Shown here: positions 42,801 to 53,948 of the stretch, piece after piece
Layout: each line of letters begins with the position of its first letter
Numbering within the stretch: position 1 is the first letter of the stretch
Source: Breviolum minutum Mf 1.05b.01
Lineage: Eukaryota > Sar > Dinophyceae > Suessiales > Symbiodiniaceae
Reading direction: 5' to 3'
Length of the DNA stretch: 64,000 bases
Assembly (NCBI GenBank): GCA_000507305.1
Contig: DF241815.1
Coordinates: 1 to 64,000 of the forward strand
Translations under genes and position numbers: made by a program
The notes under the pieces: generated by a model
The model's database searches: none
What the model saw: only the letters and a program-made list of their open reading frames with translations
What the model was told of the DNA's origin: nothing

Positions 42801-43248
42801 GATCATCATCTTCTTCACTGGTTCAACTCACTCAATTCTGTTTCCTAATCATTTCCAATTCAATTCCTTCACTTCCAAATCAAATCCCATCAACATGTCT
42901 TTCAATTGGGTTTTAGGAGTGGCTATTCTTCAAACCCCACCAGATCTCTTCATTGGGTTTAATAGTTGTCATGTACAGTACTTTCATCATCTTTTACTAC
43001 TAAACATTCGGCAAAGATTATACAGGGTGATTGCTTGAAGGAGGGGTGTGAATGAATCAGTTGTCAACATTGCTCGTTAGGAACGGATGTGGTAGTCGTT
43101 TTAATCGTTTTAATGGCTGACCATCTCGTTTTCCACAAGGCACGGGTGCGTTTCCAGCAACAAAGATACAGGTGACCTATACTTTCCGCTCAATGAATAG
43201 CAAAGTGGTTGGTATTCACGAGGATGCTACTGAGTTGCTCAGTTTTCA

Positions 43249-43938
43249 CTAGACAAACTGCACATCGTACATATCCGCAAGCGTCGATCCAGAGAATGTG
43301 ACATTGGTACGGCCGCAAGGGCACATCAGTCCATTTTGATGATAATGAGTCTGCCGGCACATCAGTCCATTTTGATGATAGAAACCACAGTTGTTCATTC
43401 CAGGATAGTGGCCCTGTGCAATCCGCATCTCTGGGCAGACCCTGGCGGTGTCATCGATGGTCACAGAGAGAGTGCCGAAAACTTCAAAGTTGAGCTCTTC
43501 TGGTAGGGAGTCCGATATCGTGTACAAACCCAGCGCATTCTCTCCAGTGATACCAGCATTGAAATCGTCTGCCACTTCTGATGATTCATGGCACCCTGCC
43601 CTGACATCCAAATAATAACCGAGAGTGAATACGCCTTCATACGGCTGTCCCTGAGTGACCGAGTGGCTTGTTTCGTTCAATTGCACCTGCACGTTGGGCT
43701 TGTTTCGATCACGAGTGAAATAGACATAGTTGTCCCGAATTCTGGGTTTGCCTAGCGCTTTCTGGAGTACACAGCCTCTATCATCTGCGCTTGCCATAGC
43801 ACATGCCAAGAAAAGGACCATGAGCCTGCGAGGACTCGACATTTGAGTATGTTGCGGTACGGGCGATTTGAATACTCCATGGTCCATGGTTGATCGGACT
43901 TGAACCAAACCGGCTGTTGGTGATTCGGATCGGTTCAT
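43249..43938 (-). CDS. Putative secreted protein of unknown function
   Basis: 229 codons from ATG 43938. A second start, M33 (43842; MSSPRRLMVLFLACAMASA), begins a convincing signal peptide with cleavage expected near residue 51, so it is the better start. The mature part is about 180 residues with several cysteines (CVLQK, GCHESS, ARVCPEM, NNCGFY and a Cys/His-rich C-terminus). It has the look of a small extracellular domain, with no family recognised. Near the C-terminus a 36-bp in-frame duplication gives two FYHQNGLMC / HYHQNGLMC units. Just upstream of the gene a 20-bp tandem duplication (43927-43946, 43947-43966) contains the first ATG. The gene appears intronless. Good coding character in an AT-rich setting supports a real gene. 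Confidence 0.65.
   Translation of the reverse strand: MNRSESPTAGLVQVRSTMDHGVFKSPVPQHTQMSSPRRLMVLFLACAMASADDRGCVLQKALGKPRIRDNYVYFTRDRNKPNVQVQLNETSHSVTQGQPYEGVFTLGYYLDVRAGCHESSEVADDFNAGITGENALGLYTISDSLPEELNFEVFGTLSVTIDDTARVCPEMRIAQGHYPGMNNCGFYHQNGLMCRQTHYHQNGLMCPCGRTNVTFSGSTLADMYDVQFV
43321..43380 (-). repeat. 36-bp in-frame tandem duplication within the secreted-protein gene
   Basis: GCACATCAGTCCATTTTGAT then GATA occurs at 43321-43344 and again at 43357-43380. It adds 12 codons without changing frame. Confidence 0.9.
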
Positions 43939-43966
43939 AAAACCAAGGATCGGTTCATAAAACCAA
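43927..43966. repeat. 20-bp perfect tandem duplication at the gene start
   Basis: GGATCGGTTCATAAAACCAA is present twice back to back. Further short duplications (TTGCAAGCAAA, GACTTCAAGTC) follow up to about 44040. Confidence 0.9.
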
Positions 43967-44106
43967 CATCTTCAAGTCACTGAACGCCGATGACTTCAAG
44001 TCGTTGGACGAAATTGCAAGCAAAGGATTTGCAAGCAAAAATAAATTGCCATGGATGGCATCATGGTATAGGAAACAACAAAAAACGGTAAATACATGTA
44101 AATATC

Positions 44107-44174
44107 CCATTACAAGAAACCTTATACATCCCAAGTGATTTAATTAGGGATTTCTTCCACCAATCAACAGTATG
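44107..44174. repeat. Right half of a family E element
   Basis: CCTTATACATCCCAAGTG and GGATTTCTTCCACCAATCAA then CAGTA. The left half is absent. Confidence 0.5.
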
Positions 44175-44657
44175 GGAAACCACCCCAAACAAAACCGGAC
44201 CGTCATCTTCGTGACCGTGAAACTTCGCCCAAGGTACGGTGTGGGACCAGGATGGCCTTCCAAAAGCAAGGTTTGTGCCTCAATGTGCAAAGCCAAGTAT
44301 GCACCGTTTTTTTTGGGGGTCAGCCAAAAAATGTAGAGAAAACCTGTGCATTTCTTAAGATGGACCCCAAAAAAACACATTAATCAGTAACCTTGTGATT
44401 TTGGTTGGATGGTGTTCGATGATGTTGGATGTTCATGATGATGTTGTTGGATGTTGTGGTGGTTGGATGTTGCTGGTTTAGATGTCTGCGGAGTTTCAGG
44501 GAAACGGAAAACTCTACGGATGCCCTCGTCTTGGGTGCAGTTTTGGAAGCGGTTCGATTTTTGTGAAGCAAAAATCATTGACACCTAAGATTTTTTCAGC
44601 CTGTTCGAAAAATCCGGACGTTTTAGCCACGAAAATCTGAGGTCATGAGCCACTACC

Positions 44658-44742
44658 AGCACCTTCCAAGGGGTGCCAAATAAACCCTAAGGGATGGTTA
44701 ATTGGCACCCTTTAGGAACCATTTGGCACCCTTTGGAAGGTC
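44658..44742. repeat. Family F inverted-repeat element, copy 2
   Basis: AGCACCTTCCAAGGGGTGCC on the left, GGCACCCTTTGGAAGGT on the right. It is the reverse complement of the 30201 copy over its whole length. Confidence 0.82.
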
Positions 44743-44936
44743 TGATTCCAAAGATTCCCATTTTTTGTTGGAAAAATCCACTAGAAAACCACAAGGCAGC
44801 CTTGTGTAGGTTTTCATTTTTTGATGAACACATTTGAAAAGGAATGATTCGTCATCCTTCATAGTTGAAACACCTCTACAGGATTTGGACCCATACTTCA
44901 AAAATGAAATGATATTTTCACTGGTGTATATAGGTG

Positions 44937-45161
44937 TATAATCACCAATATTCGCATTTTCCCAACCAACGTGTGACCCATGCATGTAAACATGACAGTC
45001 CCCTACAGCCCGGAAGAGCTCACATGATTTAAAACCATCCAGTGTCGGTCCCCACCTGTAAGGACAGCATTTCAAAGAACGAATAATCCTCCCGCAATGC
45101 TCACCAGGGAATGAGGGCCGGGCCGTCCCGCACTATGAATCCAATGGGCCGGTCATCGTGA
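44937..45161 (-). CDS. Two exons of an unrecognised gene with a 49-nt intron
   Basis: On the minus strand, exon 1 (45105 to about 45161) encodes PKFHDDRPIGFIVRDGPALI then P. It ends at a consensus donor CTG|GTGAGC. A 49-nt intron (45056-45104) ends in the pyrimidine-rich acceptor GCTGTCCTTACAG. Exon 2 (from 45055) continues in phase with WWGPTLDGFKSCELFRAVGD then CHVYMHGSHVGWENANI. A donor-like G|GTGATT closes it near 44937, although the frame stays open to 44698 and enters a family F element. Phase, donor and acceptor all agree, so this is the best-supported splice junction in the window. No family is recognised. Confidence 0.5.
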
Positions 45162-45422
45162 AATTTGGGAAAAGGGGGTTAGATAGAAACCATACATGAA
45201 AAATACAGACTGAGGTTAGTTGGGCATCTTCCTTTTAAGAGAGGATCTATCTATATCTAATATCATATTGCAACAGTTTCAGATTCTCCTATGGAAACAA
45301 TACTGAATCAACTATTTTCTTGGGGAATTTAGGCTGGTTGTTTGCTGATTTTGAAACACATCCTCGCACTGAACTCTCACCTTCATCTCAGTTTTGGGAT
45401 GTCCCATCAATCCTATCCCCTA

Positions 45423-45513
45423 CCCATAGGTGCCATGTATGGTATATACACCTACAGGAAGGTTGATTTGTATGGCAAATGTAGGGAAATATGCGACACA
45501 TGGATGCTGTGGG
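45423..45513. repeat. Family B inverted-repeat element, copy 7
   Basis: CCATAGGTGCCATGTATGGT on the left and GACACATGGATGCTGTGG on the right. The centre is GGTTGATTTGTATGG. Confidence 0.65.
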
Positions 45514-46047
45514 CTAGTATAAATTCCAAGATCCTGTTGCAATTTCCCCAGATCCTAAGATTTTGTCGAAATGTAAGTTTATTCAAGCTAGAGTTTGTTA
45601 ACTTGTGCAGAGAAACATGCTTAACAAAGAAGAAAAGCTCGGGTATCAAATAAAATTTAAAACAAAGGATTATTTTGAAAAGGAAATACCCCTTGATGTT
45701 CAAAAGTAGTAAATAGTGATAGGACACACATCATAGAAGAGTCTCCAGTCGTCGTGATCAAACCACTTTGGTACCTCATCTGTGCATGGTAGTCAAAATG
45801 GTGAACATGAATTCTTGGTAAATTAAATATGTAAATTGGCAACGGTAAAATACTATATGACATAAGATTCATACCCGGTTTCAATATGTAATTTCCGATT
45901 GCATACGGCAATTGTCCCTTTCAACATGTTAGTTAACTGGAGCGAACATATGAATTTCGTGGAAGCGACTTGATGCGTATTTCAGTGAAGGTCTGTCCAA
46001 CCCCCCCGTATTCAAAAACTAAATCTTCCCAAGTGAAAAACACTTGT

Positions 46048-46146
46048 CTGGTTGGTGGTTTCAACCCATTTGAAAAATATTAAGTCAAAATGGGAATCTT
46101 CCCCAAATAGGGGTAAACATAAAAAATGTTTGAAACCACCAACCAG
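46048..46146. repeat. Family A MITE-like element, copy 13
   Basis: CTGGTTGGTGGTTTCAAC and TTTGAAACCACCAACCAG are perfect terminal inverted repeats, flanked by TTGT on both sides. Confidence 0.9.
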
Positions 46147-46489
46147 TTGTAAAAGACATGCGGAATTTCCACGCCCCAAACAAACACTCTCCACGAATTT
46201 CTCCACTTCGGAAGCTGTTTGAAGTTATCAATTCATCAACAAACACACACCGTTCGAAAACTTAGCTGCGCATAGACAGGGCAGCTAAGTGTTACAATTC
46301 CTTCTTATATGGGAAACTGGTGGGGTAAGCCCATAAATTATCCATAACTACGTGTCTTCTAATATGAAAAATGGTTGGGTTACCCCACTATAACCCTGTA
46401 AAATTCTACGTGCAGCTTTCCAACATTTTCAAACCCCGGCGAACCCAAACAAACAAACGCGACTCCCGCGACAAAAACGCGACACAAAA

Positions 46490-46622
46490 ATCCCGAGCTG
46501 CTCCTGAAATTTCAGTTGTGCGAAAGCTTCGGAAAGCTCAGTGAGTTGAGTGAAACTGGGACATGAGCCTGGAATCACCTCAACATGGCATGGCGTGGCG
46601 ATCACCGTCCCCCAAAAGGTAG
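46490..46622 (-). CDS. Possible exon
   Basis: Protein-like codons on the minus strand (TPCHVEVIPGSCPSFTQLTE, LSEAFAQLKFQEQLGIFV). Several AG acceptors fit and no donor is clear. It may belong with the exon at 47087-47252. Confidence 0.25.
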
Positions 46623-47086
46623 GATTCATAGAGGGCTGAAATATAAACCAATACATGGTGTGCCTGTGTCATCTACTTTTACCCCGGTCCTTGGTGTATA
46701 TGATTGTAACTATGATTGTAAATGAAAGATGTAGAGATATGTTGGAACATAGCAAGCATGACATAATTGGAAAATCCCATGAATGAAAGTAGATATAGGT
46801 ATATATAGATAACAGATATGTATACTGTGTATGATTCAAAAAACATTGAAAGACAATGGCAACTTAGTAAACTGTAGCTTCTCCTGCAATAACAATGTGT
46901 GTTTCCAGCTGGACAAGTGTGTTTCCATCAAAACGCTTGTCCGTCGGGACATTGAAATTGTCCGGAAGGTGCTTGGCTTAGAGATAAGTGAAAAATCTCG
47001 TTGCGGTTGAATTACGTGCCCATTAATTTCAAGTCAAGGCGAAAGCCATTGATATAGTCATAGTCTTATTAAACAACCATACCTTT

Positions 47087-47252
47087 TTAGATCTTTTTTT
47101 TGCATTTGGACCCACGGGCCCACGAAGCCAAAGAGTTGCAAACTGCAAGATGATATCCAAGTTCTGGGTTGTTGTAATGCTTCAGATTCCTGGCAGTTTC
47201 AGCTAAGTCCCACGGCCTGTCCCGTTGCAGCTTGTTGAACTCGTACTTGCAT
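47087..47252 (-). CDS. Probable exon, perhaps terminal
   Basis: On the minus strand the acceptor GGATTTTTCCCAG|A opens a strongly protein-like stretch (CKYEFNKLQRDRPWDLAETA, RNLKHYNNPELGYHLAVCNS, LASWARGSK). It then reads a Lys run and a stop at 47087. A donor GTGGGT at 47115 is an alternative end. No family is recognised. Confidence 0.42.
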
Positions 47253-47889
47253 CTGGGAAAAATCCAATGGTTCCCAAGGTGAGCTCAACAGATTTGAGAT
47301 TTCCATGGGTATTTCATGGCATCCGGTGAAACGTTTCAATATTCCAACACCCCACCGGTTGTACTAGTCACCATGCTGGGCTATGAATGGAGAATCCCCC
47401 TCTTTTTATCTACAAAGACATCCGGTGAAAGGTTGGATTTCTTTCTCCATTTTGAGTCATGTGAAATTACCAAAGAGGTGTTGTTCTTGATAGCCAACTT
47501 ACTTCCCTTGAACTAGACTCGACACCCATAATTCCAAAGTTATTTTGCAGGATTTTGCATCTTCACCTTGAACGAGGTCAGGCCACACCGGGAAACCCCA
47601 GGATTCCAGTGACCACCAGGATTCTTACATATTTAGGTGGGAATCCCAAACTAAACCTCTATTTGCGGCTCCTGCTGGGTGGGGGGTTTAGATCCAAAGT
47701 ATGATCAATCTCTGGAACGTGAGCTTGGGTAAGGTCTCTCTAGGTTGGTGTGTGTGTCTCATAATGAAGGGCCGGATATCAAAAACATTCGAAAAAGTTT
47801 CATTTTCCAAAAATAGAACAGTTCCATAAGGGTTCAAAGCGCCCTTAATTTTGAGACGTTGCTAATATGACTTATCCCAAAGTTTAACA

Positions 47890-48240
47890 TGCTTCACCTG
47901 AAAATGGCACCCTGGAATAGGATATTCCGAACTTGAAAACTATGACTTTTAGGTTCCAGCCGTTAAACTTGGGTTTGGTGTACGCAATTGCAACATGTTT
48001 TTCGGGTTGGGTAAGGAACTTCCCTCCCTTACGAAAAGATTCCCCGGGTTTTTTCCGCGTGGGATTTGTAGGGCTCCCTCCATCCGACAATCCCAACCAT
48101 GCCCAGATGTTTGGGGAACTTTTCGGATGCTTTTTTGGGGGGGATGGTTGGCTATTTTTTTCATCGGATAGGTTCACATCTCTTTTTCGGTGAATTGCCA
48201 TGGGATCAATTGTTTCAGGGGAGTGGTGTTTGAGCCAGCC
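47890..48240. other. Spacer with a possible decayed family C fragment
   Basis: CACCCTGGAATAGGATATTC and TTTAGGTTCCAGCCGTTAAA recall family C arms but the layout is disrupted. The rest is unassigned. Confidence 0.3.
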
Positions 48241-48242
48241 AT

Positions 48243-48350
48243 TACCCTCCCTGAAACTAACATAGCCCCTGAAAATAGGCCTTCCCAAAAGGAAACTAGT
48301 CTTCCAACCATCCATTTTCTGGTGCTATACTAGTTTCAGGGAGGGTAACA
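48243..48350. repeat. Family D inverted-repeat element, copy 4
   Basis: TACCCTCCCTGAAACTAACA followed by TAGCCCCTG on the left. ACTAGTTTCAGGGAGGGTA on the right. Confidence 0.88.
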
Positions 48351-48591
48351 ACGCAAAAACACTTGTCACATGGACTTTCATTCCCATAAGGATTCATAAA
48401 TCAATTTGTTGTGTTCCGCGATCAGTGAATCAATCATCAACCTTTTAGAGCCCCTCTCTGTTCAAAAGGGAGAACACTCTTAAAGTTTGAGGTGCAGCAA
48501 GAAAACACAATTGAAAACACAAATCATGTTGCAAACCATTTCAGATTTTTTTTTACAATATCAATATCACTTCAACACCAGAAAAGCAAAA

Positions 48592-48689
48592 CTGGTTGGT
48601 GTTTTCAACCCGTCTGAAAAATATTAGTCAAGTTGGAAATCTTCCCCAAATAGAGGTGAAAATAAAAGATATTTGAAACCACCAGCTAG
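48592..48689. repeat. Family A MITE-like element, copy 14
   Basis: CTGGTTGGTGTTTTCAACCC on the left and TTTGAAACCACCAGCTAG on the right, flanked by AAAA on both sides. Confidence 0.85.
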
Positions 48690-49128
48690 AAAATGAGTCA
48701 TTAACAAATTGATTCCCCTATTTTCGACATCGACATCGACTGTGGTCACTTGGCATGACACTGTCCCCATCCCCCACCTGCGCCGAAACTTGCCTCGGTT
48801 GACACCAACCACGTGACCCACAAAAAATCGATTGATCAATATACTTGTAAGGATTTCTTGGAATCTCTATATATATAGCAGAAACATGGATAAATATTTA
48901 ATAAATATATATATATATAAATGCAGTATATGTAATACTGAAACATGTATTATAAAGTTAATAAACATATCTGATTGTTTCTCTCCATGGAACAATCCTG
49001 AATCTATTGCAAGAAAAAAACATAGCACCATATAGCACCTACATGTTTACTGTTTTCGTGGCAAGTGGTGCAGGTAATAAAGACTTCCCCCCCCCCCCGC
49101 CTCCAACAGACTCTATGATTCACCCCAG

Positions 49129-49235
49129 TTACACCCCTGAAGATTAACATGGAACATAATCATGGAGGTTTGGAAGATTATTTTCCTCTCTAAATGGGTA
49201 ACTTGTAGGTTCCATGTTAATCTTCCAGGGTGTAT
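49129..49235. repeat. Family C inverted-repeat element, copy 4
   Basis: TTACACCCCTGAAGATTAAC then ATGGAAC on the left. GGTTCCATGTTAATCTTCCA then GGGTGTA on the right. Confidence 0.88.
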
Positions 49236-49888
49236 CCCCAAATGGACTCACAACTTGGGAGTCAACAATCGATCCCTGATATCCCTGTGGTTTGGTGCAG
49301 GGAAAAACACCAGCGTGTCACCGGGGAAAAACACCCGAGTATCACTGGACACCGGGTTACGCCAGCAAAGTATAATGGCAAACTTCTGTGTCCGCATAGG
49401 CCTCCCGCTTTGCAACCAACTTTTGTCTCCGGAAACCCGTGGAAACACCAAACACCGGAAGTGGTCAACGGAAAAGGTGAGCTGAAACGAAGGTGTGGTT
49501 TGCATTGCCTTTTTATTCAAGTGCAGTTCATCGGTTGATCTGTTCATTCTCGGGTGCATCTGGTTCAAAATACTAGTCTCCAAATTTTGGAGGCTTCTCA
49601 GACAAAACATGCCTGACGAATAGTCATTGAGAAAGCAACAGATCCGATAGCATCCATTCATGTGGATGGCTAAGAGGGGGTTTTGACATATGATAGACTG
49701 ATCTTCCCGAGAAAAAGAATCCCTTAAAATGGACCATCCATCGATTCTAAGATTCTACCAGTTGAACTATTTATGAGATAGCATCTCAGATTTTGTCGCC
49801 ACTCATATGGGCACCTCCCCCCATTTCTTCTGTACCGATACAGTACTCAAAGCCTGAGCAAGTATGTGCAAGATGCATAGATAGACGA

Positions 49889-49889
49889 C

Positions 49890-49952
<63 letters not shown>

Positions 49953-49953
49953 C
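49889..49953. repeat. (GAT)n microsatellite
   Basis: About 20 uninterrupted GAT units, with imperfect units continuing to about 49980. Confidence 0.95.
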
Positions 49954-50167
49954 TGATGATGACCGATGCTAATTGATGATGACGCCGGCGACAGCAATGA
50001 TGTTCATTCTAATGCCGCTAAATAAAACAAACAACTTATTACTGTAACTTTATCCACCATCTCTCCCTTACTGGAGCTCACCTAAATACACAAAAAACTC
50101 CAAATCAAACCTTCGCATGTCTTCCCAAAAAAAATCCAACAAATCGGATGTGTTTGGTTTGACACAT

Positions 50168-50280
50168 TTGGGGGTTTCCAAAAATAGTGGGCTTTCCCCC
50201 CAAATCATCCATCTTAATAGAGTTTTCTATTATTTTAACCATCCATTTTGGGGGGTTTCCCTATTGTTGGAAACCCCCTT
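50168..50280. repeat. Family G inverted-repeat element, copy 2 (variant)
   Basis: GGGGGTTTCCAAAAATAGTG on the left and TATTGTTGGAAACCCCC on the right. The inner halves CAAATCATCCATCTTAATAG / TTAACCATCCATTTTGG match the other two family G copies in reverse complement. Confidence 0.7.
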
Positions 50281-50702
50281 TTTCTAACCAAAAAAACCCA
50301 AGGTTTTTCAACTGGCCCAAGTTGGGAGGGTCCAGCATCCACCTGGGCCAGTCGTAGTAACTCCAATGGAGTGATTTCACTGAGGCGAGGCCTGGGCCAA
50401 CAGTGAGATAACTCGCCAGGTGATGTTGGATGGAAAGGATAGGAAATCCGTGGAAATGAAACAACATGTCGTATGTGTAGTTGTACATCCATATAGAATA
50501 AATGCATATAATTAGAATATATAGAAATTCAATTGTGCAGACAATCTACTAATTGAAACAAAGGATGACACATTACAACATTGATTTTCTTTCAGTGGAA
50601 GGGAATGACGGCTTTTATGAACCCGACTTTGGGCACAACTGTCAGTGAAAAACCTGGAAGAGGAGATTCTGGAGATGGAATCTTCACGTTGAACTTTGAA
50701 GC

Positions 50703-50815
50703 TGTACACCCCCGAAGATTGACGAATCGAACCTGAACATGATGGTTTGGAAGATGGTTTTCCTTTTACAGGGGTATATTTTTCTCAGGTTCCATATTCA
50801 TCTTCCCGGGTGTAC
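50703..50815. repeat. Family C inverted-repeat element, copy 5
   Basis: TGTACACCCCCGAAGATTGA on the left. GGTTCCATATTCATCTTCCC then GGGTGTACA on the right. Confidence 0.75.
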
Positions 50816-51443
50816 ACATGTGTGATACAATGATGGTCTTTTTGTTTGTCAGGCAACATCAGTGCTAGAAATGTCTTGAGCCTTGTGTCTCTGGTTGCGG
50901 CAAGCAACTCAGCAATCAAACAAATGGTACGGTGGCCAATCCCAAAATAGTTCATTAAGGGGTTTGAATTCTAGATTTTAGATACCGAAGGCACTTTACA
51001 TTTTCAATTGCGGAGACATGAACATGCAGGGTTGGCTTCACATTCTGACCTTACGCAAACAATCACATCGCAAAAAAGAGATCTACCAACCCTCATCTCA
51101 TAGTCACATCTAGCTTTATCATCCCGACCCTCACATGGATGAAAATAGCAATTAACACAGTTATTGAAAGACTACACACAACGAGAGTTCTACATGAGAA
51201 TGCCAGGAATTAAAGAACAAAATAAACAAATAAAATCATGTCTCTTTTGGTCATTACCAACTTTGAAGGTGGTTTTGAGGTTCAAGCTCTTAAATCATGG
51301 CCCTCCCAACTACCCCCTTTTGGTAAGGCCGCATTAAGCGTATCATAACCATCCAATTGAGGCTCTGGACGCAATCAAACGAGCAATTTTTGCCATCATA
51401 TCCTTGTCCTCCCAGGGTTCCGTTGGCAAAATTCTGGAAGGTT

Positions 51444-51547
51444 CACCCTCCCTGAAAATAACATAGCCCCTGAAATTGGGCCATCCCAAAAGGAAATTCA
51501 TCTTCCAACCATCCATTTTCAGAGGCAATGTTAGTTTCAGGGAGGGG
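51444..51547. repeat. Family D inverted-repeat element, copy 5
   Basis: CACCCTCCCTGAAAATAACA then TAGCCCCTG on the left. AATGTTAGTTTCAGGGAGG on the right. Confidence 0.85.
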
Positions 51548-51610
51548 AGTGAGGATCATCGTTTCTATTGCAGTTGAAGTTAGCGTGACACAAAAGGCTT
51601 GAATACCGAG

Positions 51611-51721
51611 TACCCCCCCTGAAATTTAAATTAGATACCCAAAATGACGCCATGTTTGAAGCCGGAGATACATTTTCCAAACCATCATGTGTGGTATCTA
51701 TGTTAGATTTCGGAAGTGTAA
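51611..51721. repeat. Family C/D-like inverted-repeat element (variant)
   Basis: ACCCCCCCTGAAATTTAAAT on the left and ATGTTAGATTTCGGAAGTGT on the right. The inner pair is TTAGATACC / GGTATCTA. It is related to C and D but distinct from both. Confidence 0.55.
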
Positions 51722-52255
51722 CATATCCCATGCAAAGGCAGTTTGGGAAGATGAATATCCTTTCCAATCGTTGGGGTATGTGATCGTTCCCTGGAGGGTA
51801 CACTACCAACATGGAACCAGCAGTTGGAAGAAAAAGGGAACTTGACGCCGCCAACCTGGACATAAAGCACCACGAAAACTCTCACACTCAGCGACCTCGA
51901 CCCGTCGCTTCCAACAATATTGGTGGGACATATGCCGTCCCCCCAAAAACCACCAAAAACAGCGATTTCATAGGATCTCAAATGCAACCCAAAATTCAAT
52001 CCGAAATCATCTACAGGACATCAACAAAAAAAACAACATCATCATTTTTGTCATAGTCTTCCAGGGTTTATGCTTGGATGACTCCTTTTTTAGTTGGCTG
52101 GGTGCAATTTTCTTGGCTTGCTGGGTTTCCTTCCCCTTTTCCATGTCCATTACACCATTCTAAGGGAGGAAGGGAGAAGTATCACTTAAGAAAGATTCGT
52201 TATAAAACATCTTTTTAACGTTTGGCATTTTGTAGATGCTGTTTTTTGCTCAATG

Positions 52256-52288
52256 CAGCAGCAACAACAACAACAACAACAACAACAA
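52256..52288. repeat. (CAA)n microsatellite
   Basis: GCAGCAACAACAACAACAAC continues for ten or so units. Confidence 0.9.
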
Positions 52289-52737
52289 AACAAGACCAAG
52301 AAAAAGCCAGTCGTCCTGCAATTTAGCGATACCAAAGGCATGTGCCGTTAAGGCCAGCTGATGAGATGTATACCTGAAGCAACGAGGCAACGAGGAATTC
52401 GATGTGAACGTGTGTGTTTTTCAGTCTGAGAAAAAGGTATCTAGCTGGCCAAATTATAGCAAATGGTGATACCCTTTGGATGGTACACCTTATATAATGG
52501 GTATTTTTTGGTTATCTGGCCAAATGGAATCACATACACTTATCATAACCTAAGCAAATATGGTTTTACTATTGTTGTTTGATTGTCATAACAACCATAC
52601 AATAAATATTAATGCATTGTTCATATTTGTGTATATGGTATCAGAACCTGAATCACATTTTCTTTATTGATGCATCACAATCATATTATATCTATCATGA
52701 ATCATATATAATATATCCATGCATCACATATATGTAT

Positions 52738-53182
52738 ACCCGCAAACCGGGACGTTCGCCGACCCTCCAATGCACCCCTCACGCGCTTTCGTGCCCTTTT
52801 TGCCGGGACGAGTTTTGGCTTTTGGACTCTTTGTTTTGCATTTTTTGTCGCATCGCGTGCTTCTGTACATACTTGACACGGACACATACCCAAACCTAAN
52901 NNNNNNNNNNNNNNNNNNNNNNNNNNNNNNNNNNNNNNNNNNNNNNNNNNNNNNNNNNNNNNNNNNNNNNNNNNNNNNNNNNNNNNNNNNNNNNNNNNNN
53001 NNNNNNNNNNNNNNNNNNNNNNNNNNNNNNNNNNNNNNNNNNNNNNNNNNNNNNNNNNNNNNNNNNNNNNNNNNNNNNNNNNNNNNNNNNNNNNNNNNNN
53101 NNNNNNNNNNNNNNNNNNNNNNNNNNNNNNNNNNNNNNNNNNNNNNNNNNNNNNNAACGTCCCGGTTTGGGCGTATGTATAT
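52738..53182. mobile_element. Inverted-repeat element interrupted by the assembly gap
   Basis: The left end GTATACCCGCAAACCGGGAC, with GTT, and the right end AACGTCCCGGTTTGGGCGTA share a perfect 14-bp inverted repeat (CAAACCGGGACGTT). The 150 bases inside the left end are clearly more GC-rich than the surroundings. The middle is unsequenced. A DNA-transposon-like element or a long hairpin that broke the assembly is likely. Confidence 0.5.
52900..53155. other. Assembly gap (256 N)
   Basis: A run of 256 undetermined bases. Its real length is unknown. Confidence 0.99.
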
Positions 53183-53329
53183 ATATATACACAGTATATG
53201 TACAATGTATACAGATTCTGGTCAAATTACAGCGACCTCACACGACCTGGGCCCCCGAAAGGTAGCTTTTCGGAAAGGAAATCCCTGGAAAATTCAGAAA
53301 AGATCTAGGTTGGTGAAATATGTATCATA

Positions 53330-53475
53330 TATATCACATATCTACATATGATAGACGATATGTATATATATATATATCTATAATATATACACCATATGTA
53401 TCATTTAAATACCAAACGTATCATATATAGACCATATGTATCATGTGTATATATATATATAAATATACCCCATTA
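53330..53475. repeat. TATATG-rich tract
   Basis: A low-complexity run of ATATGTATCAT-like units, including ACCATATGTATCAT twice. Confidence 0.7.
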
Positions 53476-53621
53476 CTTTATGTCTGTCTTAATGCATCCC
53501 TTGCGCTTGAAAAAACCGCACATCCACATCCTCCACACCCTTCAAGCTTCCGAGACACAGTTTAAGAATATCCCTTTTAGTAGTAGATGATATATTATGA
53601 CGAATTCATGTGTTTCATAGC

Positions 53622-53718
53622 CCAAAGGATCCATGGGACTATTATATACACCTACATGGATGTTTGATTTTTATGGTTTTCATGTAGGCAAATATACCAG
53701 TCACATGGATCCTGTGGG
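53622..53718. repeat. Family B inverted-repeat element, copy 8
   Basis: AAAGGATCCATGGGACTATT on the left and ACCAGTCACATGGATCCT on the right. The centre is GATTTTTATGG. Confidence 0.75.
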
Positions 53719-53948
53719 TAGGATTTAAGAGTATAAATCATATCTATACATTATATATGACATGTTAAGATATACAGCAATTGTTCATCAACAGCATACA
53801 CACCCCCAAAGTTTAAATACAGTCCCTCAGGCTATGCTAAACTTCAGGGATGCAGTACCAGTATACATTGCCAACAAAAATCAGATCACCAAAGCACTTC
53901 TATTGCAGTAACAAATCAAAAACAACACACTATGAGAAGCCTTGTGTG

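Noticed and set aside
42429..43038. Long open frames on both strands in the ATC region
   Set aside because: They translate to homopolymer-like Ser, Ile, Met or Asp runs produced by the trinucleotide repeat.
50300..50440. GC-rich minus-strand stretch with two competing protein-like frames
   Set aside because: Neither frame could be preferred and splice sites are ambiguous.
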